Of a stretch of 14,177 bases of DNA, positions 7,592 through 14,169 are shown piece after piece. Below the pieces are notes generated by a model. The model made no database searches. It saw only the letters and a list, made by a program, of their open reading frames with translations, and was not told where the DNA came from. The position numbers and the translations under genes were made by a program. Position 1 is the first letter of the stretch; each line of letters opens with the position of its first letter. Source of the DNA: Armatimonadota bacterium (GTDB lineage: Bacteria; Sysuimicrobiota; Sysuimicrobiia; Sysuimicrobiales; JACQTN01); contig JACQTN010000066.1 in the NCBI GenBank assembly GCA_016210785.1, forward strand, positions 1-14,177. The letters are read 5' to 3'.

Positions 7592-8164
7592 TCATCGCGT
7601 GAGGCGAAAGCTCTCCAGGATCCGCTCAAAAAGCGGCAGGTGGGCCGAGAGGATGGGACGGTCGTTGAGGGTGATGCAGCGGACCGTGAAGGCCAGCCGG
7701 CCGCGGATCATCTGCGCCTGCACCCCGTAAAACCTCGCCCCGCCCTCGGTGCGCCAGGTGTAGTGCCGGACGACCGCCGGCACGCCGTTGATGGTTTGCG
7801 GGCGGCGCCGCACGATCGTGTAGTCCGTGAGCGCGGCACGCAGCAGCAGTTCGCCCGCCTCCGCGAAGACCGCCAGATCTACGCCGTCCGGCACGGTATC
7901 GGGGATCACCAGACAGCGGGGACGGAAATCCGAATCGGGAAGCGGCGGGCCGGTGAACCCGATGGTTCCGCCGGGGGAAACGGTGCGATCCCAGTCCTGC
8001 GGTACACCGATCGAGAATCCCAGGAGCGGGTCGGCATGGATGACCAGGAGGATCTCCTGCGCCGACGCGGGGCCGCCCCGCGGGGCGACCGCGAAGGTGA
8101 GCAGGCCGAACGCCAGCAGCACTACACCCCGCAGCGCCACGCGGCGTCGTGTGGCGGACCGCAC
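7592..8164 (-). CDS. Secreted PsbP/Mog1-like protein, last gene of the antiporter operon
   Basis: 190 residues, GTG start at 8164-8162, 9 bases after the stop of the preceding gene, with a GA-rich ribosome site (TGAGGGCGAGG) in that gap. A basic N-terminus, a hydrophobic core (about 13-28) and PASA-Q make a standard signal peptide cleaved near residue 35. The mature protein starts HADPLLGFSIGVPQDW and ends LFERILESFRLTR, the same opening and closing pattern as the plus-strand protein at 6164-6685; a middle segment NGVPAVVRHYTW matches the KRGVRLRSRF segment there. Two cysteines in the mature part. No enzymatic motif. Probably a periplasmic or surface protein; role unknown. Confidence 0.7.
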   Translation of the reverse strand: MRSATRRRVALRGVVLLAFGLLTFAVAPRGGPASAQEILLVIHADPLLGFSIGVPQDWDRTVSPGGTIGFTGPPLPDSDFRPRCLVIPDTVPDGVDLAVFAEAGELLLRAALTDYTIVRRRPQTINGVPAVVRHYTWRTEGGARFYGVQAQMIRGRLAFTVRCITLNDRPILSAHLPLFERILESFRLTR

Positions 8165-8173
8165 GCCTCGCCC

Positions 8174-8758
8174 TCAGTGGGTCCGGTGCTGGTGATCTCC
8201 GCCGCCGGGCGCCGCCGCGGACCGGTAACCGCGGAACTCGTTGTAACGCGCCACCTGCCCGGCCGAGAGCACCGCCTTCATCTGGAGGTGCGCCCGCAGG
8301 TGCACGGCGCGAAGCTGACCGTACAGGCGGCCTGCGTCTCCGGTCAGAGCCTCCACGTCCGCGGAGGACGCCGCGCCGCGGGCAAACGCGTCGCTGAGAC
8401 GAGCTTCGACACGGAGGACCTCATCACCCACCCGCTTCGCCTCCGCCTCCATCTCTGCAAAGATCGCCTCGGTCCGGCGCACCTGCGCGGGCGCGAGCTG
8501 CATCTGCGCCCGAAGGTCCAGCACGTGCCGCGGCCCAGGGTAGCCGTTCAACTCCGCCGTGCGGGCGAAGCCCGCTCCGCGCCCGCCGCGAAGGTCGTCG
8601 ACCTCCTGCGGGCTCAGGCCGCGGATGGGGCTGTCGAGCTGTCCCGCATAGGGTGACCGGGACGCCTGGTCTCGCCATCGCGCGCGGAACCAGAGAAACG
8701 TCCCCGCCAGCGCGACGATCATGATGGCGGCAATGCCTGCTACGGCGGCGCGTCCCAT
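8174..8758 (-). CDS. Spy/CpxP-like periplasmic protein (heavy-metal sensor / chaperone family)
   Basis: 194 residues, ATG at 8758-8756 with GGAGG 5 bases upstream. One N-terminal hydrophobic segment (about 5-24) acts as an uncleaved anchor or signal. The body is helical: SPYAGQ at 35-40, LNGYPGPRHVLDL at 70-82, then long amphipathic helices with QLAPAQVRRTEAIF, HLRAHLQMKAVLSAGQVARY and a His-rich end (DHQHRTH). This layout, with two LTxxQ-like elements (LAPAQ and LSAGQ), belongs to the Spy/CpxP family of periplasmic chaperones and metal-stress proteins. It follows the antiporter gene by 43 bases on the same strand. The C-terminal histidines could bind metal; this is inference. Confidence 0.7.
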   Translation of the reverse strand: MGRAAVAGIAAIMIVALAGTFLWFRARWRDQASRSPYAGQLDSPIRGLSPQEVDDLRGGRGAGFARTAELNGYPGPRHVLDLRAQMQLAPAQVRRTEAIFAEMEAEAKRVGDEVLRVEARLSDAFARGAASSADVEALTGDAGRLYGQLRAVHLRAHLQMKAVLSAGQVARYNEFRGYRSAAAPGGGDHQHRTH

Positions 8759-8801
8759 GGATTCCTCCGTCCTCTCCGGGTACTGCCATTATAGCCGATC
8801 G

Positions 8802-10049
8802 TCACCCATCCTCCTCGCCCATGACGCGGGCCACCGCCTCGGCCTCCGTGAGGGGACGCCCCGGGAAGGTCGCCCGCAACAGCACCGGCGTGAGCAGCGT
8901 CGTCACCAGCACCATCAGTACCGCGACGGCGAACCCGCGCGCGTCCAGCAGACCGGAGCCAAGACCGATTCCGGCCACAATCAGCCCCACCTCACCGCGG
9001 CTCACCATCCCCACCCCGACCCGCAGGGCCTCCGCGCGGCTGAAGCCGCCCGCCAGCGCGCCGCCGCCGCACCCCAGCACCTTCCCCGCCACTGCGGCCA
9101 CAATCACCAGCACCGCGAACGGAAGATCACGCATCGCCAGCATCCGGATGTCGGTCTGGAGACCGATGCTCACGAAGAACACCGGCACCAGGATGGCGTA
9201 GGTGAACGCGCGCAGCCGGTGCTCGATCTCCTCGCGGAACCCCGCCTCCGTCACCAGCACCCCCGCGATGTAGGCGCCGGTGATGGAGGCCACGTGGCCG
9301 AGCGCCTCAGCCCCCCACGCGTAGAGGAGTACCGCGACCACGGTGAAGGCCAGCAACCCCTCGCTCACTGGCACCCGCTGCGACCGCACGAGGGCGCGGC
9401 GCAGACCCCACGCCCCCAGCGCGACGGCCGCGGCCAGGAACGCCGCCATGCGGACGGCGACGATCCCCGCGCCCGCCAGGCCCCCGCCGCCAGCGCCGGC
9501 AAGCGCCACGAAGACAGACAGCACGACGATGGCGATCACGTCGTCGATCACCGCGGCCGCCAGCAGCGTGGTCCCTTCCCTGGACTCGAGTTGCCCCAGC
9601 TCGATGAGCGTCTGCACGGTGATGCTGACGCTGGTCGCCGCCAGCACGATGCCGAAGAAGACGCCCGTCTGGAGCGCGTAGCCAAACGGCAGCGCCACCA
9701 GTAGCCCGAGCCCCAGCGGCACGAAGACGCCGGCGGTTCCGGCGTAGGCGGCCACCCTGCCCACCCGGCGCATCTGGCCCAGGTCGGTTTCCAGCCCGGC
9801 GATGAACATGAGGAAGAGGACCCCGAGGTTCGCCAGGTGCGCGACCACGGGGCCCAGGCCCGCGCCGCGGAAGAGAGGCCACTCCAGCACGTTGAGCAGC
9901 GATGGGCCCAGGAGCACGCCGGCCAGGATCTCCCCCAGCACCGCGGGCTGCCCCAGGCGCAGGCTGGCCCATCCCGCCGCTTTGGCGGCGGCGATGATGA
10001 GGCCAAGCAGCAAAAGGAAACTCAGCAGGTGCGCGTGATCAATCTGCAT
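8802..10049 (-). CDS. CPA2-family Na+(K+)/H+ antiporter
   Basis: Inner-membrane monovalent cation/proton exchanger, 415 residues, about twelve to thirteen helices, start ATG 10049-10047. Family features: LGQPAVLGEILAGVLLGPS at 32-50, the FMFIAGLETDL segment near 80-90, and AAAVIDDVIAI with the Asp pair D169-D170 in the core helix. An Asp-Asp pair at this place is the mark of electrogenic exchangers such as NapA and NhaA, whereas K+-type Kef proteins usually differ. No C-terminal RCK/TrkA domain is present, and the protein ends just after the last helix. The ribosome site is poor (only GGTG about 9 bases before ATG), so translation may depend on the leader structure. First gene of a three-gene operon with the Spy-like and PsbP-like proteins. 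Confidence 0.9.
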   Translation of the reverse strand: MQIDHAHLLSFLLLLGLIIAAAKAAGWASLRLGQPAVLGEILAGVLLGPSLLNVLEWPLFRGAGLGPVVAHLANLGVLFLMFIAGLETDLGQMRRVGRVAAYAGTAGVFVPLGLGLLVALPFGYALQTGVFFGIVLAATSVSITVQTLIELGQLESREGTTLLAAAVIDDVIAIVVLSVFVALAGAGGGGLAGAGIVAVRMAAFLAAAVALGAWGLRRALVRSQRVPVSEGLLAFTVVAVLLYAWGAEALGHVASITGAYIAGVLVTEAGFREEIEHRLRAFTYAILVPVFFVSIGLQTDIRMLAMRDLPFAVLVIVAAVAGKVLGCGGGALAGGFSRAEALRVGVGMVSRGEVGLIVAGIGLGSGLLDARGFAVAVLMVLVTTLLTPVLLRATFPGRPLTEAEAVARVMGEEDG

Positions 10050-10065
10050 GGGTCACAACACCAAA

Positions 10066-10096
10066 GGGGCCGACCGCGGCGGTCAGCCCCTCCGCC
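10066..10096 (-). promoter_or_regulatory. Structured leader with two mutually exclusive hairpins before the antiporter gene
   Basis: Hairpin A pairs 10066-10076 with 10080-10090 (GGGGC, one C/A mismatch, GACCG; loop of 3). Hairpin B pairs GGCGG at 10078-10082 with CCGCC at 10092-10096 (loop of 9). They share bases 10078-10090, so only one can form. Hairpin A ends 16 bases before the antiporter start codon on the minus strand and is followed by only three T, so it is not a standard terminator. This could be an ion- or metabolite-responsive switch or a translation control element; I do not match it to a known class. Confidence 0.4.
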
Positions 10097-10143
10097 AATA
10101 CCCTGTGGAACACTGCGCTTATGCGGTTGTAACGTCCGACCGT

Positions 10144-10172
10144 AGTATAGGCCCGCGGCGCGGCCGGGTCAA
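10144..10172 (-). promoter_or_regulatory. Sigma70-type promoter of the antiporter operon
   Basis: On the minus strand TTGACC (10172-10167), a 17-base spacer, and TATACT (10149-10144). Both hexamers are one base from consensus with ideal spacing. Transcription would begin near 10137, giving a leader of about 88 bases that includes the paired hairpins. Confidence 0.7.
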
Positions 10173-10211
10173 GGTAAAAGACACGATGGAAGAGAACAGG
10201 GTGATCCGATA

Positions 10212-10676
10212 ATGCGCGTCCTGGTTCTGTGCACGGGGAATTCCGCCCGCTCGCAGATGGCCGAGGGATTGATCCGCCACCTCGCCGGCGGCCGCGTGGA
10301 GGTCCACAGCGCGGGGACCGCGCCCGCGGGTCTCCACCCGCTGGCGGTGCGGGCGATGGGGGAGATCGGCATCGACATCTCGCACCACCGGTCCAAATCG
10401 CTGCGGGAGTTCTGGGGACAGCCGTTCGACCTGGTGCTCACCGTCTGCGACGCCGCCAATGAAGCGTGCCCGACCTTCCCCGGCGCGAGTGAGCGGCGGC
10501 ACTACGGCGTGGATGACCCGGCCGCAGCGATCGGCAGCGAAGACGCGCGCTTGCAGGCGTTCCGGCGGGCGCGCGACGTCCTGCACGGAGTGATCGAGCG
10601 TTTGCTCCGCGAGCGGAACCTGCTCGGGGTCGAGGACCGAGGCGCGGACCGGCAAGGAGCAGACACGCGGGAATAG
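10212..10676 (+). CDS. arsC: Arsenate reductase, thioredoxin-coupled low-molecular-weight phosphatase type
   Basis: Reduces arsenate to arsenite in the cytoplasm using a cysteine relay recycled by thioredoxin. 154 residues. The P-loop CTGNSARSQMAEG has catalytic C7 and R13; the relay cysteines C79 and C86 are in VCDAANEACPTFPG, at the spacing seen in S. aureus ArsC (C82, C89); DDP at 101-103 holds the general acid. The three redox cysteines together argue for ArsC rather than a plain tyrosine phosphatase. The second P-loop cysteine of the S. aureus enzyme is alanine here. AGGGTGATC before ATG 10212 is a strong ribosome site. No ArsR, arsenite pump or ArsM is adjacent; the neighbour is a LysE exporter converging on it with 15 bases between stops. 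The last 20 or so residues (from about 134) are a polar extension not needed for the fold. Confidence 0.88.
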   Translation: MRVLVLCTGNSARSQMAEGLIRHLAGGRVEVHSAGTAPAGLHPLAVRAMGEIGIDISHHRSKSLREFWGQPFDLVLTVCDAANEACPTFPGASERRHYGVDDPAAAIGSEDARLQAFRRARDVLHGVIERLLRERNLLGVEDRGADRQGADTRE

Positions 10677-10691
10677 CCCCCGAGCGGCGAC

Positions 10692-11306
10692 TCACCGGCC
10701 GAAGCGGAGGAGCGCCAGCACGCCGAAGCCGCCGATGACGGCGCCAGAGATCCGGTTGAGCCACCGGAGTCCCCGCGGGCCCAGCCGGTCTCGGAAGACG
10801 CCCACGCCTCCGCTGAGGATCACCCACCACAGCGCCGACCCGGCAAACACACCCAGCACCAGTGTGGCCGCGGCGGCGTAACTCCCCTCCCCCGCGACGC
10901 CGAGCCCGGCGAAGATCGCCGCGAAGGAGAGGATCGTCATCGGGTTGGTCAGGGTCAGGACGAGGGCGGACGCGTAGGCGGCCAGCAGCGTGTTCCCCGC
11001 CGCGGCGGCGGCGCGCTCCGCGGGGGCGGCCAGAAAGGTTTTGATGCCCAGATAACAGAGGAACGCCCCGCCAGAAAGGCGCAGCCACGGCGCCTGGCCG
11101 ACCAGGAACCCCGACACGAAGGCCAGGCCGAACCCGGCGATGCTGCCGTAGAGGGCGTCGGCGGTGGCCGCGCCGAGCCCGGTGGCCAGCCCGCACGCGC
11201 GGCCGTCGGCCAGGGTGCGGCGGATACACAGGACCCCGATCGGTCCCACGGGCGCCGCGATGGAGAAGCCGATGACGAGTCCCTTGAGCATCACGCCGGT
11301 GTCCAC
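10692..11306 (-). CDS. LysE/RhtB-family exporter
   Basis: Inner-membrane exporter, 204 residues from GTG 11306-11304, about six helices. The opening MLKGLVIGFSIAAPVGPIG, the RRTLADGRACGLATGLGAAT loop and TNPMTILSFAAIFAG are signatures of the LysE/ArgO/RhtB superfamily. Start choice: AGAGG is 5 bases before GTG 11306. The frame is open to a GTG at 11342, but the predicted transcript begins near 11348, which would leave no room for a ribosome site; ATG 11291 is the other candidate. Members export amino acids and sometimes other small solutes or metals; substrate not assignable. Shares its upstream region with the divergent metal-resistance operon. Confidence 0.83.
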   Translation of the reverse strand: MDTGVMLKGLVIGFSIAAPVGPIGVLCIRRTLADGRACGLATGLGAATADALYGSIAGFGLAFVSGFLVGQAPWLRLSGGAFLCYLGIKTFLAAPAERAAAAAGNTLLAAYASALVLTLTNPMTILSFAAIFAGLGVAGEGSYAAAATLVLGVFAGSALWWVILSGGVGVFRDRLGPRGLRWLNRISGAVIGGFGVLALLRFGR

Positions 11307-11354
11307 GGGCACCTCTCGACGGGCATGTTTGTCGACGGACACGCGTATGCCTCG

Positions 11355-11384
11355 ACCCTACGCCACCGGCCGGACCCCTGTCAA
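11355..11384 (-). promoter_or_regulatory. Promoter of the LysE-family gene
   Basis: Minus strand TTGACA (11384-11379, perfect -35), 18-base spacer, TAGGGT (11360-11355). Start of transcription near 11348, about 42 bases before the chosen GTG. Confidence 0.55.
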
Positions 11385-11449
11385 CCCTCTCGCCCGCCGC
11401 TCCCCGCGCGACGGGGCATGCGTCGCCTTTGACCCATCCCCGGCCGCCA

Positions 11450-11478
11450 TTGACGCGTGCCCGGCCTGAGCGTAAAAT
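11450..11478 (+). promoter_or_regulatory. Promoter of the metal-resistance operon
   Basis: TTGACG at 11450-11455, a spacer of exactly 17 bases, TAAAAT at 11473-11478. The transcript would start near 11485, inside the AT-rich operator candidate, so a bound repressor would block it. Confidence 0.65.
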
Positions 11479-11503
11479 ATCATCGAATGGTAATATGATT
11501 ATC
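11476..11503 (+). promoter_or_regulatory. Candidate ArsR/CmtR operator
   Basis: An AT-rich island in GC-rich surroundings with ATCAT (11479-11483) and its inverted copy ATGAT (11495-11499), centred on 11489, flanked by AATAT and TTATC. ArsR-family repressors bind imperfect AT-rich dyads overlapping the start of transcription, as here. A strong AAAGGAGG ribosome site (11505-11512) follows directly. Confidence 0.5.
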
Positions 11504-11520
11504 TAAAGGAGGATCGGCGC

Positions 11521-11895
11521 ATGCTGATGACCGCCAACCCGCGCGCAATCGGCCTCAAGGCCAAGCTCTTCCGGGGCTTCGCCGATCCCTCGCGGCTGGC
11601 CATCCTGGAGACGCTGCGCGCCGGCCCCCTGACCGTGACGGAGATCGTGGAAGCCACGGGGCTCAGCCAGTCCAACGTCTCCAACCACCTGAGCTGCCTC
11701 CACGACTGCGGCCTGGTCGTCCGCGAACAGGACGGCCGGCATGTTCGCTACCATCCCAGCGACAAGAGGGTGGCCGCACTCCTGCGCCTGGCCGATGAGC
11801 TGCTGGCCGACGTGGCGAAGGGCGTCTACGCCTGCACCCGCTACGATCTGGCGGGAACCGGGCGAAACCGCGGGCCCAAGAGAGGCGAGCGTTGA
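11521..11895 (+). CDS. cmtR: CmtR-type ArsR-family metal-sensing repressor
   Basis: Cytoplasmic winged-helix repressor released from DNA by metal, 124 residues, ATG 8 bases after AAAGGAGG. Helix-turn-helix: GPLTVTEIVEATGLSQSNVSNHLSCL. The segment SNVSNHLSCLHDCGLVV is nearly identical to M. tuberculosis CmtR, including the two cysteines in and after the recognition helix (C59, C63 against C57, C61), and the third ligand is matched by C105 in YACTRYD (CmtR C102). These three cysteines form the Cd(II)/Pb(II) site of CmtR, so Cd or Pb sensing is the likely role; the CadC/SmtB metal sites are not apparent. It heads an operon with the metal ATPase and probably represses its own promoter. Confidence 0.85.
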   Translation: MLMTANPRAIGLKAKLFRGFADPSRLAILETLRAGPLTVTEIVEATGLSQSNVSNHLSCLHDCGLVVREQDGRHVRYHPSDKRVAALLRLADELLADVAKGVYACTRYDLAGTGRNRGPKRGER

Positions 11896-11984
11896 AGTTC
11901 GAACCCTTCGCCGGCCCGATCTGGCTATTGGTCCGCGGACCCGAAGGCGTCAAGGAGTTCATCCGCGCCGAAGCGGCGTGGTAG
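11892..11984 (+). CDS. Possible 30-residue small ORF between repressor and ATPase
   Basis: TTG at 11892 overlaps the repressor stop as TTGA (11892-11895), with AGAGG at 11881-11885 six bases ahead, and the frame runs to TAG 11982-11984. It reads KFEPFAGPIWLLVRG then PEGVKEFIRAEAAW. Third positions are about 83% G or C, as in neighbouring genes. No domain or known family recognised. The ATPase begins 16 bases later. It could be a coupled small protein, a decayed remnant of a longer gene, or chance. Confidence 0.35.
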   Translation: MKFEPFAGPIWLLVRGPEGVKEFIRAEAAW

Positions 11985-12000
11985 CCCATGGTGATCAGGG

Positions 12001-14088
12001 ATGCCCGTCCGACAGACCGTTGAAGTGCCCGTCCGGGGGATGGACTGCGCGGAGTGCGCGCTGCGCGTGCAGCGCGCCATCGCCGCCCTGCCCGGCGTGG
12101 AGTCGGTCGACGTCAGGCTGTCGTCAGAGAAGGCGGTGATCCGGCTCGAGCCCGCACGGGTCGATCTGCAGGCCATTCGCGGGGCGGTGGAAGGCGCGGG
12201 ATACACCGTCTCCGCCTCCGGCACGGCGGCCGGCGGTCCGCGCTCGCTCGGCGACTTCCAGCGCCCGATCCTGACGGTGCTCGGCATGGTCTTCGGCGCC
12301 GTGCTGCTGGTAGTCGTGGCGGGCGAGTGGCTGGGACTGTTCCGGGCCATCACCCGGCGCGTGCCGCCCACCGTGGGCCTGGCCGCCGTGGTGCTGACCG
12401 GCTACCCCGTGTTCCTCAAGGTCATCCGGGCCACCGCGAACAGGCAGGTCATCGCCCACACGCTGATGACCGTGGGCGTCCTGGCCGCGCTGGCGATCGG
12501 CGAGTGGACGACCGCCGCGATCGTGGCCTTCTTCATGCGCGTCGGTGATTATACCGAGCGGTTCACGACCGAGCGCGCCCGTCGTGCTGTGAAAGACCTC
12601 ACGCTGCTGGCTCCCCAGAAGGCCCGCGTGGAGCGGGACGGCCGGGAATGCGAGGTCCCGCTGGCGGAGGTGCGCGTGGGTGACGTGGTCGTTGTCCGCC
12701 CCGGCGAGAAGATCCCCGTGGACGGCGAGGTGATCGCCGGACACGCCACGGTGGACCAGGCGGCTGTGACCGGCGAGTCACTGCCCGCCGAGGCCGGCCC
12801 GGGCGCCCGGGTGTTCGCCGCCACGATGGCGCGCCTCGGCAGCCTGCGCGTCCGCGCCACGCACGTGGGTCCCGACACGACTTTCGGCCGCGTGGTGAGG
12901 ATGGTGGAGGAGGCAGAGGCGCATCGGGCGGAGGTGCAGCGGGCCGCGGACAGGTTCTCGGCCTATTACCTCCCGGCCGTGGGGAGCATTGCGGCGCTCA
13001 CCTTCTTGATCCGCCGCGATCCGCTCGCCACCGCCGCGGTGCTCGTGGTGGCGTGTTCCTGTTCGTTTGCGCTGGCGACGCCGATCGCGATGCTGGCCTC
13101 TGTCGGCGCCGCGGCCAGACGGGGGCTGCTCATCAAGGGTGGCAAATACCTGGAATCCCTGGCCCGCGCCGACATCCTCCTGATCGACAAGACCGGCACG
13201 CTGACCCTGGGGCGGCCGCAGATCACAGACGTGCTGCCCCTTGACGGCACCACGGAAGATGCGGTGCTCGCCCTGGCCGCTTCCGCGGAGCGGTACTCGG
13301 AGCATCCCCTGGCGGAAGCGGTGCGGACCGCCGCCCGCGGGCGGGGTCTTGCTCTTCACGAGCCCGCCCAGTTTGAGGCGGTCCCGGGCCTGGGCGTGCG
13401 CGCCCGGGTCAACGGGCACACGGTCACCGTGGGGAGCTCCCGGATGGTTCCGGGAGTCTCCACCCACCCCGCGCTCGGCGGCCTGGAGACACAGGGCAAG
13501 ACGGTGCTGTGCGTGGCGTGCGACGGGGCACCCGTCGGACTCCTGGCCGTAGCCGACACGCTGCGGGAGGAGGTGCCGGCCGCCCTGGCCGCCGTGCGCG
13601 CGCTCGGCATCCGGCACATCGAAGTCTTGACCGGGGACAACGAGCGCACCGCCGCGGTCGTGGCCGGGACTCTGGGGGTGCGGTACCGGGCCGGCCTGCT
13701 GCCCGAGGAGAAGATCGCCGTGGTCAAGGAGTTCCAGCGAAAGGGCCACGGCGTCGTCATGGTGGGCGACGGCGTGAACGATGCGCCGGCGCTGGCCCAG
13801 GCCGACGTGGGCATCGCCATGGGCGTCCGCGGCAGCGACGTCGCCATGGAGGCTGGACACGTGGCGCTGATGCGGGAGGACTGGATGCTCGTCCCGGAGG
13901 TCTTCCGCATCGCCCGCCGGACGATGGCCGTGGTGAAGATGAACATCGCGTTTACGACGGTGTTCAATCTCGCCGGTCTGTCGCTGGCGGCTCTGGGTTT
14001 CCTGCCACCCGTCTTCGCGGCCGCGGCCCAGTCTCTGCCCGACATCGGGATCCTGGCCAACTCGTCCCGCCTGCTTCGGCAGCGTTAA
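12001..14088 (+). CDS. Heavy-metal-translocating P1B-type ATPase with atypical CSC motif
   Basis: ATP-driven metal efflux pump of the inner membrane, 695 residues. HMA domain 5-70 with GMDCAEC (C16, C19). Eight predicted helices: two pairs between about 88 and 185, the pair flanking CSCSFALATP (C352-S353-C354) and a C-terminal pair. Actuator TGES at 257-260, phosphorylation site DKTGT with D396, SEHPLAEA (the P1B His-Pro), and hinge GDGVND at 589-594: all catalytic parts are intact. Canonical P1B pumps have CPC, SPC, TPC or CPH in helix 6; here the proline is serine. The last helix has AQSLPDIGILANSSRLLR rather than the Asp of ZntA or the HEG of P1B-4 at the matching place. Metal therefore cannot be read from the pump alone; the CmtR-like repressor in the same operon suggests Cd or Pb. 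Ribosome site GGTGATC 4 bases before ATG. A second start is not needed. Confidence 0.9.
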   Translation: MPVRQTVEVPVRGMDCAECALRVQRAIAALPGVESVDVRLSSEKAVIRLEPARVDLQAIRGAVEGAGYTVSASGTAAGGPRSLGDFQRPILTVLGMVFGAVLLVVVAGEWLGLFRAITRRVPPTVGLAAVVLTGYPVFLKVIRATANRQVIAHTLMTVGVLAALAIGEWTTAAIVAFFMRVGDYTERFTTERARRAVKDLTLLAPQKARVERDGRECEVPLAEVRVGDVVVVRPGEKIPVDGEVIAGHATVDQAAVTGESLPAEAGPGARVFAATMARLGSLRVRATHVGPDTTFGRVVRMVEEAEAHRAEVQRAADRFSAYYLPAVGSIAALTFLIRRDPLATAAVLVVACSCSFALATPIAMLASVGAAARRGLLIKGGKYLESLARADILLIDKTGTLTLGRPQITDVLPLDGTTEDAVLALAASAERYSEHPLAEAVRTAARGRGLALHEPAQFEAVPGLGVRARVNGHTVTVGSSRMVPGVSTHPALGGLETQGKTVLCVACDGAPVGLLAVADTLREEVPAALAAVRALGIRHIEVLTGDNERTAAVVAGTLGVRYRAGLLPEEKIAVVKEFQRKGHGVVMVGDGVNDAPALAQADVGIAMGVRGSDVAMEAGHVALMREDWMLVPEVFRIARRTMAVVKMNIAFTTVFNLAGLSLAALGFLPPVFAAAAQSLPDIGILANSSRLLRQR

Positions 14089-14099
14089 GCCATAAGGTT

Positions 14100-14140
14100 G
14101 GCTGGAGTGACTTTGCGCCACTCCAGCCTTCGTTTTGTTT
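14100..14140 (+). terminator. Rho-independent terminator of the metal-resistance operon
   Basis: Perfect 10-bp stem GGCTGGAGTG (14100-14109) with CACTCCAGCC (14119-14128), loop of 9, then TTCGTTTTGTTT. It lies 11 bases after the ATPase stop. Confidence 0.88.
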
Positions 14141-14146
14141 CCGACC

Positions 14147-14169
14147 GGGGGAGGCCCTTCGCCTCCCCC
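14147..14169. other. Second GC-rich hairpin at the window end
   Basis: GGGGGAGGC (14147-14155) pairs perfectly with GCCTCCCCC (14161-14169) around a 5-base loop. No T tract on either side within the window, so it is not called a terminator; it may belong to the next transcription unit. Confidence 0.5.

Noticed and set aside
8149..8656. Plus-strand frames across the Spy-like and PsbP-like genes (for example 7640-8656).
   Set aside because: Arg/Pro/His-rich antisense shadows; the minus-strand frames carry signal peptides, ribosome sites and family motifs.
10050..10110. Fluoride or known Na+/Li+ riboswitch before the antiporter.
   Set aside because: I could not line up the conserved sequence of any of these classes; only competing hairpins are supported.
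11988..12020. Alternative ATPase start at ATG 11988.
   Set aside because: It is in a different frame and stops after eleven codons.
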